From Euborellia annulipes (lineage: Eukaryota; Arthropoda; Insecta; Dermaptera; Anisolabididae): 64,000 nt of DNA. The notes beneath the pieces are model-generated. The model did no database searches. It was not told where the DNA came from and saw nothing but the letters and a program-made list of their open reading frames with translations. Location of the stretch: positions 23,828 through 87,827 of the forward strand of contig JAKCPI010009275.1 of NCBI GenBank assembly GCA_023213315.1, given 5' to 3'. Shown here piece by piece: positions 10,501 to 23,662 of this stretch; the stretch's first letter is position 1; each line of letters starts with the position of its first letter. The position numbers and the translations under genes were made by a program.

Positions 10501-13500
10501 ATGCACAAATAGGGTTATTTCGAATCGATTACTCATGAAATGGATAACTGCCAAGTTTCAGCTTCTATATAAACATGCATTTGCATGAACATCGGGCTCT
10601 AATGATTACATACTACTTTTGACGTGACCACGTCTTTCAATGTATGTTTGTATAGTGGCCGGGTTGAGAGGCATGCACGAAAAAGTTAGCGGCTTGAATA
10701 ACTCCTCTGTCTTAAGAGGTATAATTATGATGAATGTACGGTTAGAAAGAATGATTCTTCAGCTAAAGATTTCACCATTTATTTTTTTCTATCATCCATT
10801 TTACCGCGCTGCGGTAAATTCTAATTTGAATGTTTAAACCACTGTAGAATCGAACGGCTATTCGGATCAGACTAAATGTGATGTCATTTTGTGGGCAAAA
10901 AATTATCGACAAATTGCCCTTTTTGCGCATTGCATATCTACTTGACCATAAAAACTACATTAAATCTAAATTTATTTTTAGAAAGATTAGTTCAATACCC
11001 CTGAACCTTTTTTTTCTTTTTTTCGATATGAGGTCATTTTACCGCGTGAGAGCGCGCGACGATAAATTATAATTTGAAAGTTTAAACCACTGTAGATTCC
11101 GAACGGCTAATCAGATCAGACTAAAAGCGATGTCAATTTGTTCAAATTTCAAATATTACGTAATTTTTTAACTTTCCTAGCTCCCCCCCCCCTTCACGCT
11201 CCTAATACTGCTGAAGCCTATTAGAGTCCAATCCGCCACTTTCTATTTTTTATTTTATATCAAATCTTTAAACTTACATTCTTTTTTAGGTTCTAGTACC
11301 AAACACCTTCTTTGAAAATGGGCAAAGCAAGCTTATTTCTCTCATTAGAGATATGTTTTCATCCACTCAAGTTACTCTTATTAAACGCCGACATTTCAGC
11401 GATGCTCTTGGACTTGAGCTTATTCAACGTTATTGTGCTCCTGAATACTCGTCAGTGGAAATTGTTCTTCTCCATAAGTGGGTTTTATAACTTGTTATTT
11501 GTGTCCACAAATATACTTAATATTTTTACTTTAATTAGGTTCTACGCTCTTTCTTCAGTGAATGCACTTTTAAAATATGTTGAATATAGTCAAAATGTTA
11601 TTTTTATGCCTAAATCATTAAAAGTTGAATACCAAGCATCTCAAGATTCCACTCTTATTGGTAAATTATTTTTCTTTTTCTTTTATAAACTAAGCCCGAA
11701 ACCTACTTCCGGCGGACTTCGCCCCCCTGGCGGACCCTCTCCTTTTCTTAATTTTTTTTTTTTATTTTTTTATTTCATTTAAGGTTAGATTTCCGCATCG
11801 GAGGCCATTTAGACCTTGTTACTATTTATTTCAATTATTTTTTATTTGTACCCAATTAAATTGAAATAAATTTTTGTCTCATGAGACGGGATGCGAACCC
11901 GAGACTCTTGGTCCCGAGTATTTTTCCTGGAATCTCCATAACGTTATCTAGTAGGGGTGCAAAATTTCGTTTCAAAATTCCATTGGGAAGCTGGTCAAAC
12001 AGACCATGACAGACGGACACTCCGCTATTATATATAGAAAGATTCTCATGATTTTACACCAAATAAAAAAAATAAATAATTTCTATTCAATTTGGTTCTT
12101 TATTTATCTAATTCTTTTTTATCCCTTTCTATTTCAAGACTTAAATTCATCTTCTCGCTTGGAATTAACTCATGGAAGGAGGAATCGTCAAAAACATAGT
12201 CTTCTCAAAGTAATGGATTTTTGTAAAACGCAGGCTGGACAACGCCTTTTACGTGTCTCAATTTTGCAACCTCCTTTTTGTAAAAAAGTTATTGAAGGTC
12301 GTTTTGATTGTGTCCAAGAATTAATCGAATCCCCTGAACTTCTAACTAGTATTCAGGTATATAAATATCTTCCCTTTTTAATTTAAATAATTATATTAAT
12401 TAATCTTTTAGGGAATTTTGCCAAAATTTAATGAGATTGACCTTTTATTGACACTTTCAATGGAGACTCCCAAACAAGATGTAAAATATTATAATATTCA
12501 ATTAAAAAAAGTGCTCATTTTAAAATCTTGCCTTGAACTTCTTCCATCACTTGAAGAAATAGTTCACGAAGGAAATTGTCAAATAATTACTTCAGTACGC
12601 GAGGTAAATATCCAATACACTACAACCTTCTTAAATATCCAACACTGTACAGTACGGTTACCCTCTTAACCGGCCTGTTCGGATAACTGTTTGGCCGAAT
12701 TAAAATACAAAAAAAAAAGTAATTTATACTGTATATTGAATATATGTAATAATAAAAACATGTATAATAAATAAGCTTATATGTAATTTATATTACTAAT
12801 GGGATATAGGCCAGTTAATCCGACCACCGATTGATCCGAGGCTGAGTAAGAGGGGTTGTACTGTATTTCAAAATAAAAAATTTTATATACCATTGGTGAT
12901 ATTTAAAGGCTAATTAATATATTTTAATATAAATAAATTGATATTATTTTTTTTTAAAGGCTTGCGTACATCCTTGCTACAAAATTATTTTAGAACGAAT
13001 CCTGAAAACTATTCATACAGATGTCCATATAAGTAAAGGATATTTTCAAGCCACTATGCAACAAGGTTTTAGTATTAGACCAGATATAAATGGCCTACTG
13101 GATGTTGCAAAACGAGTATATTGCGAAATAATTGATGATATGATTGGTAATATATTATTAATGTATATTTTAGGTATATAGTAAGGTTATATTATTTCCT
13201 ATCTCTAAATTTTCCTACTGCTTTCGGTTCTACAGCTAGTAAACTAATCCTTATATATTTTTATTTAATGAAAGAATCCCGCACGCCCAGGATTTGAACA
13301 GGGATCTTCTTTGTAGAAGCCGACACCATAGCCCGCAAAACCAGCGAGCCCCCAATTACCAATAATAGGTTTTTTTAAAGGAATGTAAATTGTGTAGTAG
13401 AAGGAGAATAAAAAGAGAGAACAGCTAATTATATTTTCTTTTATTATTCCCTCAGTGCTGACGTTTCGGTCCTGTTTAGGACCATCTTCAGAGCATTAGG

Positions 13501-16500
13501 GCTGTCATCATCAGTATCAATTTTAAAATTTCACCTACATTAATAATATAATCGTATGGAGGAAGGCCGTCTAATTTACAGGAAGGTGAAGAAAATAGAC
13601 TTAATTCGGCCCAAAATTATTTATTACCAATGTCTACGTTTCGGGGACTAAACGTCACCCATCCTCAGGACAAAGGTCGTAAAGTCTTTCGTGCCTCCAG
13701 CACTCGTGTAATAAATACAACAATAATTTGTTGTGTGAAATGATGGCTGTATTTTATATTAGGGTTCAGCTCACCATATAGCCAAATTACTTGCAAATTT
13801 TAACCACGAGCCACTCTGAGTCAATGCTAGGCATCTAGATGATGGTTAAAATTTGCAAGTAATTTGGCTATATGGTGAGCTGAACCCTAATATAAAATAC
13901 AGCCATCATTTCACACAACAAATTATTGTTGTATTTATTACACGAGTGCTGGAGGCACGAGACTTTACGACCTTTGTCCTGAGGATGGGTGACGTTTAGT
14001 CCCCGAAACGTAGACATTGGTAATAAATAATTTTGGGCCGAATTAAGTCTATTTTCTTCACCTTCCTACATTAATAATATTATTATAATAATTTTATACA
14101 AAATATACATATATTGGTTGTGTATAAAATAGACCAACGTTATTAAAAGCCTATAGGTGAAATGTTAAAATTGAAACTGATGATGACAGCCCTAATGCTC
14201 AGAAGATGGAGCGAAACGTCATCACTGAGGGAATAATAAAAGAAAATATAATTAGCTGCTCTCTCTTTTTATTATCCTTCTACTACATCATTTAATCAGC
14301 TATATAAAAACTTCCAATACTAATTAAATTGAGTGTTTGATTCAATAATTATTAATTTTTCAAGGGTTTTTTTTTTGTTAGGACATGAATTAAATATAAT
14401 AGTCGGAGAGCTGGCGACAAAAATGGGCAAGAGTTTTCTGAAGGCTAATATTTTCAGAATATGTTGCATTTTAGTGATTGAAAGGTACTCTATATGAGTC
14501 AGCACTTCCAGTACCGGGCCCTTTGGCATGAATAAGCCGTTAAAGTTGCGGGAAGATGGTTTCTCGCAAATATCTCGAAAACTATGCGGTTTTCCGCAAA
14601 AATTCATCTATACAAAAATAATCGAAATTAAATTACAAACAAAAATGATCCAGTACATAATCACGCTAAAGTGAACGACTCGGGTAAAATTTGTAATTCT
14701 TATAATGGTTGTCATGGTAACAAGTTATAAATATTTCTCTATCTCTGTCTCCTTTCAAATGAATTATAAATTTTTCCCCTCTTTATCTTCCGAACCGTTC
14801 ACTTTAGCGTAATTATGTACTAGACCATTTTTGTTTGTAATATAATTTCGATTATTTTTGTATAGATGAATTTTTGCGGAAAACCGCATAGTTTTCGAGA
14901 TATTTGCGAAAAACCATCTTCCCGCAACTTTACCTGGTTATTTCCGCCAAAGGCCCCGGAACTGGAAGTGCTGACTCTAAAGTATCTTTCAATCACTAAA
15001 ATGCAACCTATTATGAAAATATTAGCCTTCAGAAAACTCTTGTCCATTTTTGTCTCCAGCTCTCCGGTTATAAAAAGAACATTATTTTATAATATATGAT
15101 CTCTGAATTATTATTATTTTATTTATTTTTTTTCTAAATATTCTTATTTTCAACAGAATTGATTTCTACATTGAGCCAGAAGCATAATTTGCCTCTTGTT
15201 TTGGGATGCACTGCTTCAAAAGGATTTCATATACAAATGACTCTAGGAAGAAATTACAATACTGAGCTTCAACTTCCTCAGGAATTTCTAAGAGTAAATA
15301 TCCAACATTTAAATTGTAAATAAGATATTAATTAAATGAAAAAGTGGTTTTCGACTTTCATGAGAATGCCAACATCGAATTTATATTCTCTCTTAACAAC
15401 TCTGTACTCTTTGGTTTTTATCATTTTAAAAAATAACCATACAATTAATGACTGCAATTCATTATTTCAACAACTTATTAAAAGACAAAAACTCTCATAA
15501 ATCGAGAAATAGAATTCAGGTTTATATAAAAAGGAAAAATGTTTAGCAAAGAAATGACGTCTTTTGCGCGTCATTTGACAATTGTCCTGTCCTCTTCCCC
15601 ACTCATTGACGCCATTCCATTAGCACTAAAATCTAATCAATATTTAAAAAAAAAAATATTTTTTTAAGCTCGGAGAATAATTTAATTTTTTAATTCAGGT
15701 ACAAAGGCAAAGGAATTCTTGCACCTTTACTACTGAAGAAGTAAATTTTCTCGATGCCCGCGCCAAACAAGTCTACCAGGAAATTCAAATGTTAAATAAT
15801 ATGTAAGTTTAACTAAAGATTTTTTTTTCTTTTTAACATCTGGTGAATGTTTACTGTGAAATAAACTTTGATCTTAGATGGTGACATTAATTTTGTTAAG
15901 GGTAATCTATGAGTTGCTGACGGACATTCGAGAGCATGTAGGCGCTCTATATAAACTGATTGAAGTCATAGCCGAGCTCGATGTAGCTGCTTCTCTTGCT
16001 CAAGTGAGCTCATCGGATAACTATGTTAGACCAACATTTGGTTCTTTCCTTGATATTAAAGAAGGCCGCCATCCGATTTTGGAAAGTGTTAGTTCTTCCG
16101 TCCCGGTAGCCAATGATGCGGTGAGTTATTGAATTCCATTGTAATATATCTTTGTCTAAATGTGAGAGTGTGGCTGGCAAAACAAATTTTATAGTCTTGC
16201 ACAGATATTAGAAATTCAAAAAATATTTTCAAAGTTTATGATAAATGTAAGATTTCTTGTGTTTTAATTGATATTTTGTAACTCTCAGGATCCTTCATGT
16301 CTAGCAAATAATTCACAAATTCAACATTTTAACGCTAAAATTTTTTCATAAATTTATTTATTAATAATAATGGATAAATCATAGGGTTCTAGTTTCCTAT
16401 AACAAAGGCTTAGCCTGTTGGGAATACGATAATACGATAGATATACGGTTTTCTTAATCCATATAACTTTGGCGCAACAAGGGGGGGGAGGGGTTAGGAT

Positions 16501-19500
16501 TTTAACCTCCCATCTCCAGGAGAGAAAAATAATTCAAATTGCTATATATTATATATTTCAAATAGAAAGAAATAGCAGCGTGTCTTTTTAAAAGTTTCTT
16601 AAAAAAGTATCAACCCTCCCCCCCCCCCCCCCCCCAGGAACAAATTCTGGTTGAGCCACTGCATGTATTAATAATATTAAATTTTAATTATATGGATATT
16701 CTTTTGCAGTTTTCTTCCAAATATTTCAATTTACATATCATTACTGGTCCAAATATGAGCGGAAAGAGTATTTATATTAGACAAATTGCACTTCTTCAAA
16801 TTATGGCACAGGTAAAATATTTTTTTATTTTTTATACTGTACATACTAAAGAATTTGGAGGAGAACATAAATAAAAGAAGAATAAGGCTCCTGTATTTAT
16901 TTACTGGAAGTTAGGCAGCCACATTTGATACCTGTTGCTTTGTATATCATAGGTTGCCTATCTTGTAGGCGTTTTAGTCTTAATCTCAATCTGTAAAATA
17001 TAATATGTAACTTTATATAGCCTTTTAAATGCCATATTATTTTAAGATTTTTTAATAATAATTTTTCAATTTTCAGGTTGGTTGTTACGTCCCAGCTAAA
17101 AGAGCTCAATTTAGAATTGTGGATCAAATTTTCGCAAGAATTGGTTTTGAAGATAGTATCGAATGTAATGCATCTACTTTTGTGCTTGAGGTAATTGAAT
17201 ATTTAGAAACTGACTACATTTTTATAGGATCTCGATAATTCGTAGCCCGATTATTTGAATTATGTAAATTAAATATACAGCTTCGCGAAATGATGTATAT
17301 CCGACAGTCCCTCGGTCGCAAGTCGCTGATTATTATTGACGAATTATGCCGTGGCACAGCCTGCGAGGAAGGTTCAGCGACAGCTTGGGCCCTCGTCGAA
17401 GATCTTATGCGCTCAAAGGCGTTCATATTTCTCGCTACGCATTATTTATTTCTCACTCGATTAGCTGAAATGTACGTCAACGTAACTAAGTAAGTCCAAC
17501 ACAAGTCCCTAAAAAAAAATAAAAACTCTTTAAAATGTATTCTTTGAGCGGAGAAAGAAGAATAGGGTTGGTAATCACTCGGGACCCCCCCCCCCTTCTG
17601 AAAAATTTCTAACTCAAATTCTGGTCACCTAATAAACACATCATCCCTTGCTGTAATATTAAAAATAAAATTTCTCTAACATATGTCGAGACATAAGACT
17701 ACACTATGTTTTGCAATGCAAATTTTAATTTCATTGTTATAATAGACAAGAGCATAATGAGATCTCCGTCCGCAGTAGTCCTGGTTCGAGTCTAGAGGAA
17801 AGATATTCTCAATAAAATACAAATGAATCTCTCAAATTTCTTTATCTTAAAAAAAAGATATATTGAAACAAAAAACCGGCTGCACATATCATTACTGTCT
17901 CTTATCATAAGAAGTTGAGAAAAATTTGTTTGATGTGTGTTTAGTCTCACTAAATTTTGTTTTTATGAGAAGAGAACTTTTTAAGAATTATATACAGATC
18001 AACATTTTCAATAATTTTATATGTGATGCGGAAATTGAAAAGGGACCTCTTGTCGGAAATTTCACAAATTGAGTTATTGATATTTTATTGTAGAGGATAA
18101 TTTTAAGACCAAAACCACGGATTCTCATCTCTAAAATTACCGAATAAACCTGTATAGGAAATATTGAATAATCGCATTCAATCGAAAAATCGATATTTTT
18201 GACCTAATTTGGCTAAAATGGCCGGTACGGTATCGGTACGTTAAGTTGATGAGAGAAGTGGCTGTTCAACGATTAGAATAATAAACAGGAAGAGAGGATG
18301 TCAGCCAAAAGGAGAGCCTCTATCGAATAAAAATCTCAACTCTAGAAGACATTCTTCGGTTTTATTTTAAATAAAGCCATTATCACTTCTTAAGAGATTA
18401 TTGGCAATTGATCGAATATTTTTATATAACAATTCCAGGGCCGGAACTAGAAGATTTTTTAGAGGGGGGGGGGGGGGGGACAAAATTTAATTTGCCGCCT
18501 TCTCCTTAAAATTTTCTATACAAAATTCATATCATTTTACCTTTTTTTTTAGTAAATCTTTCTTTAATTGCCGCCCCCCTGATATCTGCCGCCCGGGGCA
18601 CGCACCCACTGCCCCCCTAGATCCGGCCCTGAACAATTCTATCTGCATCTCAATAGTGTACACCTTGAGATTGCCAATAATCCCTTAAGAATTGATGATG
18701 GCTTTATTTAATTAAACCCGTCTTCTGGATTGAGATTTTTATTCGATAGAGGCTCTCCTTTTGGCTGAGATCCTCATTTTCTGTTTATTATTCTAATCGG
18801 TAAGATAATTTTACTTCGCCGACAAGAGGTCTCTTTTCTCTTTCCGAATCACATATAATAATTTATGTTTGAGTAATTTTTATGAAAGACTAATTTTATA
18901 AATTAAATTTATTTTATTAATTCATTAATGTCTCCTAATATTACAAAATTATATAGGTCTATATAATCAACATAATAGAACTAAAATAATAATATATAAG
19001 ATGAAATGGTTCTATTCTTTCATTTTATCTTTAATTAAAATTGATACGATGAAACGTTAACATAGGGGGTTAGAAGGGAGTAAAAAATACAAAATACATC
19101 GGGTCTGGAAAATTTGAGAGGATTTCTAAAGTGTTTAAAATATGTGTTAATAAGTAAGAACAGTTTTAGGGAGATGACAACTAAATGTACTAGTTTGTCA
19201 ACTTAAACGATATATTGACTGGTTAATTTCTCTTTCAAAACTCTCTAGTAAATTAAATTTACTAGTAAAAAATCTGGACTGACTTACACAGCGCACAACT
19301 TTCTCTTACCTTCGGTAATCGAAAGTTGTGTTCTGTGTGTCCACAGAATTTTTGTGTCGATATATATTTAGTTCCGACAGTACGGAATATTTGAATTCAC
19401 AAGTCAGATGTAAAATTTATAAGCATGGGAAAATATTTATATTTTGTTACCATGGGAACCATTTCTCCTATCTTTTCTATGGAGTACAAGAGTAAAGTGG

Positions 19501-20113
19501 TCTTCAGAAGATTTCAATTACAAAATGAGAATATACATTTTAAGGAGAATCTAAAAAATAATTGATTTATGAATTTAAAAAAAATCGTTGATGAATTTTG
19601 AGAAAATCGAAAAAAACTGAAAAAGTACATCAGTAAAGTACTAGTACTCTTTGGGATTTTGATTAAAAGTATTTTCACGCTCCCGGGGGTGTTTAACTTA
19701 AATATAAAATTAGCTACTCAATTCTTCTTGTTAAAATTGAACACACACAGACAGACCATGTCGAAAACCACTTTTGGATTAAGGGACTCAAAACGGAAAT
19801 ATCAAAATCTCGACATCCAATTTTGCCTTGAATCCAATACTTTCTCTCTCTCTCTCTACATATGTATATTAACATATACATATAGGTAAGAGAAAGTCAG
19901 GGATCTAGGGAGGGGAGTGGGGTGCCCGGGGAGATTTTAGGGGGGGAATTAAAGAAAGATTTATAAAAAAAGATAAAATGATATGAATTTTGTTAGAAAA
20001 TTTTAAGGAGAGGGAAAATTTTCCTCTAAAAATATACGGCCGAGAAAGTAAAAAGCGGCGGACAAATGAAAAAAATTTTCTTTAATGTTTTTCACTATTT
20101 TGTGGGGGGGGGG

Positions 20114-20148
<35 letters not shown>

Positions 20149-20156
20149 GTTTTTTT

Positions 20157-20199
<43 letters not shown>

Positions 20200-23100
20200 A
20201 AATAAAAAAAAAAATAAATAAAAATTAAATTTATATTTTTATATTTTTTTTTTTTTTTGGTCGCCCCCCCCGCCCCTTGTTACTAACTTGCACGGTTAAC
20301 TTCATATAAGGGGAAGTAAGTTTTATTGGTGTAGGTCGAGGGTCCGGTGGCCTAGTGCTATGGGATGTTGGGTCTCGCCAATAAATAACACTCACAGCTT
20401 TGTTAGTTAAATATAAAATTTCAACCTCGGAGCTCATTTCCTTCATGCTTAAAAATATCCACGCATACAGTTCAATTTGCGAGAACCACTTTTTTGGGCT
20501 CAGGGGACCTCAAAACATACATTTCCATCAAATTTCCATCAAAATCTCAACATCGAATTTTTGACATAATCACAATACTTTCTCTCTATATATTATATAT
20601 ATATGTAAGAGAAAGTAAAAATCAAAAGCTCTCTGTCATCAATTGGGAAAAATTCTATTTTTTAAATTTTATTTTACAATTTTTTACTTTTTATTATGAT
20701 TAATTGTTATTATTTTTATTAAAATTAATATTTTTTCATATTAAAATAGAACAAAAAACTTTTAATTTAATTAACTAATAGCAGCAATAAATAATGATCA
20801 TACTGAGATATACGCATGACACTTGCTTTGAATTAAATCGGGCGGTTTTTGTCCTGATTCAGTCACCAGATGGAGGTGGTCGAGAGTGAGAGAAGATCAG
20901 CTCTTGAAGAAAGAGAAGGAGAAGAGAACCCGAAGCGCATTGAGCTCGTGTACACGCACCGGCTACTACCAGGTGCTAACAAAGTTCAACGCTATGGATT
21001 ACGATTAGCTGCAACTCTCTCTTTACCCGCGGATCTTCTTGAGTACGCCAACTCCATCTTCGAGCTCATCCAACCTAACTTCAAGGTTCAATTTACTTAC
21101 TCACTTTCTCTTGTTATTTTATTTCAGGAAAGGGAAATGACCACAAACACATTTTGACAGTTTTATCTCTTCTACATAGACTTTATCTAAAGAAGAATAT
21201 ATTCTCTCAACTTTTTATTTTTATAAAAGAATATATTATATTGATTCATTTATTTCTTTTAAACTTTAGAAAGTATTTAATTTTATTATCTCTGAAAAAA
21301 ATGAATTTGAAATGCCGGCGAACAGTGATGTCATTTCAGTTTTTGCTTGGGGGTGGCAAAAAAATTTTTTAATACCTGTGCTATTTAATTTATATAAATA
21401 TAAACATATATGGACGATGTTTTACATGAAGGATCTTTAAAAAAAGCTCCGTATTGGATTCCAAAAATATTATTAGTAAAATATATTATTAATAAATATC
21501 ACTGACGCTCTCGGACTTGGCGTAATTGGTAGCGCACCTGCCTTGTATACCAAGGGTCGAGGGTTCGGATCCCAGGCAGTCCGATGATTTTATTTAAGCC
21601 ATTTGGATACCAAATGGCCTAAATAAGAATGCCTGGTTCCCAAAAATATATATTAATTAATCAACGGTTATCGTCAAAGTCTTATATGGCCTGAGTTGCC
21701 GAAAAGACTGTATGAATGTATGTGAGTGTGTTTGGGAAAAAAGTGTGTATTTTTATAAAAAAAAAAAAAAAAATATCACTGTCTAAAAAGAATATATTAA
21801 AGGGCTATATTTTTAATAGAAGCACTTTGCTAAAGATTTGAATTTCTAAAGGTGGTAGATGTAGAGTCAACTTCCATTTATAAAAAATTAATTCTAAAAA
21901 AAATAATTATTTCATTCTCAATATATTTTAACAAGACATTATTAGATTAAAATTATTTAAAGAAATTATAGAAGAGTCTCTCAAACATCTGATCATTCCA
22001 AAATTTTTTGGCACACATTCAATTCAGACTATTAAAAAAAATAACAAAATAATAAATTTTACTGAAATTACTATAAACTTATAAAGAAAGTTAACTTTGT
22101 CCCATGTGCTCTTCTCTTTAAGTTGGCCTTCATTATGATTCAACATTTTTATTCATTTCCTGGAAAATTTTATCAATCTCTCTCTCTATATATATATATA
22201 CGTATATATATATATATTAGCTATTTCGTTGTGGTGTTTTTTCTTAGTCATGTTTTTCTAAAAAAAAAACGTACAATTGTAGTTCTAAAGCATTTTTTTT
22301 CCATTCATATGATTATATGGAAAATTTAATGGAAGGGTATATCTCTCATACTTTTACTTTATTTTTCGAGAAAAAAAAAACTCCGAGTGGAACCGTTTTT
22401 TATAAATTAATTTCATTATTTGTCAACTGGATCGATCGATATCGCTCTCACCGCAACCAGCCGCTAAGTTTTTTTTTACTTTTACACTAGAAAGTGAAAG
22501 TTGTGTCAAATTTTGGCTTTAGTTTTCACCGAAAATATCTTTTTTTACATGTGAGCTATAAATATACGACCCCCTTGCTGCGAGGACCATAGAAAAAACT
22601 GCTTTCGAGATGCCTATAAAACGAAAAGATAAGGCCATTAAGTTTCTAAGCCATCTACTTATACCAAAGAGTGCTTTTGATGATATTAAAAATGTTTCTT
22701 TATTTTTCATCCTGCTATATTTTTAGATGACCTCCAAAAATAGCAATACGGCCGGCCAAGAAAATATTTTTCCTTTCCCAGAAAATTAGTCTAACTTTGA
22801 CCGGCCCTATCTCGGTTAATATTAGGTCTACAAATTCATTTTATGTAACATTTTAGCAAATTGCATGCTCTACAACTTTGCATTGGACCATGGTGGACGA
22901 AATATGTTTACGAGATATTAGCGAAAATCTGAAAAAAGTACAAAATTTTTGAGGTTTTTGCTCCTCTCCCTTCAAGTTAGCGCAGGGTCCTCGAGGTCGA
23001 AAACTTAGGATAGGCATCCTAAAGTACGCCCAAATAAGCTGAAAAAATTTCTTTAAGTTCTTAATATTTTCCAGCTACCCCACTATTTTTCGTTATATCG

Positions 23101-23629
23101 ACTGGATATTTAAAAGAAAAAAAGTCAAAAATATATATACTCTTAATTTTAAACTGGTAACCGTTGGCTCTGGTTGAAACATTGTGCTTTAATAGGAGAA
23201 TTAAATTCACAAGGTTTTCTGTTTCAATAATATATTAATTTGATATTAAAACTTTATACGTATTTCGACACCAAATGTCTCATCTTCAGAAGCGAATTAC
23301 ATACATATTGAGTATGCAATTCGCTTCTGAAGATGACACATATGGAGTCGAAATACTTATAAAGTGTTAATATCAAATTAATATATTATTGAAACAGAAA
23401 CCCCCCCGGGGGGGGGGGGGGGGGGGGGGGGTCCCCCCTTATCCACCAACCGGGGGGGGGTCGGCCCCCAGGGGGTTGGTTTTTTTATTTCACTTTACAA
23501 AAAAAATTAATAAAAAAACTTCCAAAATTATATAAATTAAAAAAAAAAATTTTTTTAAGTGTTTTTTTGGGGGGGGGGGGGGGGAAGAGAGGGTGGGGGG
23601 GGGGGGGGGGGAGGGGGAAGGAGAGAATG

Positions 23630-23662
<33 letters not shown>

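Larger units (their letters stand above)
17490..20862. repeat. MSH4 intron 16: mixed repeat remnants
   Basis: A 3.4-kb intron. Besides the hAT MITE described separately, it holds: a G/C-tract fragment near 17575; two long related inverted blocks around 18240-18400 and 18640-18800 (AGGAGAGCCTCTATCGAATAAAAATCTCAA and its complement) that bracket the hAT MITE; a GTACTAGTACT copy near 19640; GTGTTCTGTG and ACTTTCTCT repeats near 19300-19900; and a tract of almost pure T and G at 20101-20222. No exon is seen in it. Confidence 0.55.

Noticed and set aside
13147..13190. Read-through of MSH4 exon 10 into the intron
   Set aside because: The frame meets stops quickly, while the GT at 13147 joins exon 11 (15157) in phase with continuous MSH4 similarity.
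14320..14607. Open frames of 70-107 codons resembling each other (MNFCGKPHSFRD-type and MGKSFLKANIF-type) at 14320, 14820, 14866, 40543, 40647, 43000 and 43046
   Set aside because: They are the two strands of the family A fold-back arms. They match no known protein, are open on both strands because of low stop density, and differ by frame changes between copies.
22519..22710. 63-codon minus-strand frame in MSH4 intron 17
   Set aside because: No similarity to a known family and no start or splice context; treated as chance.
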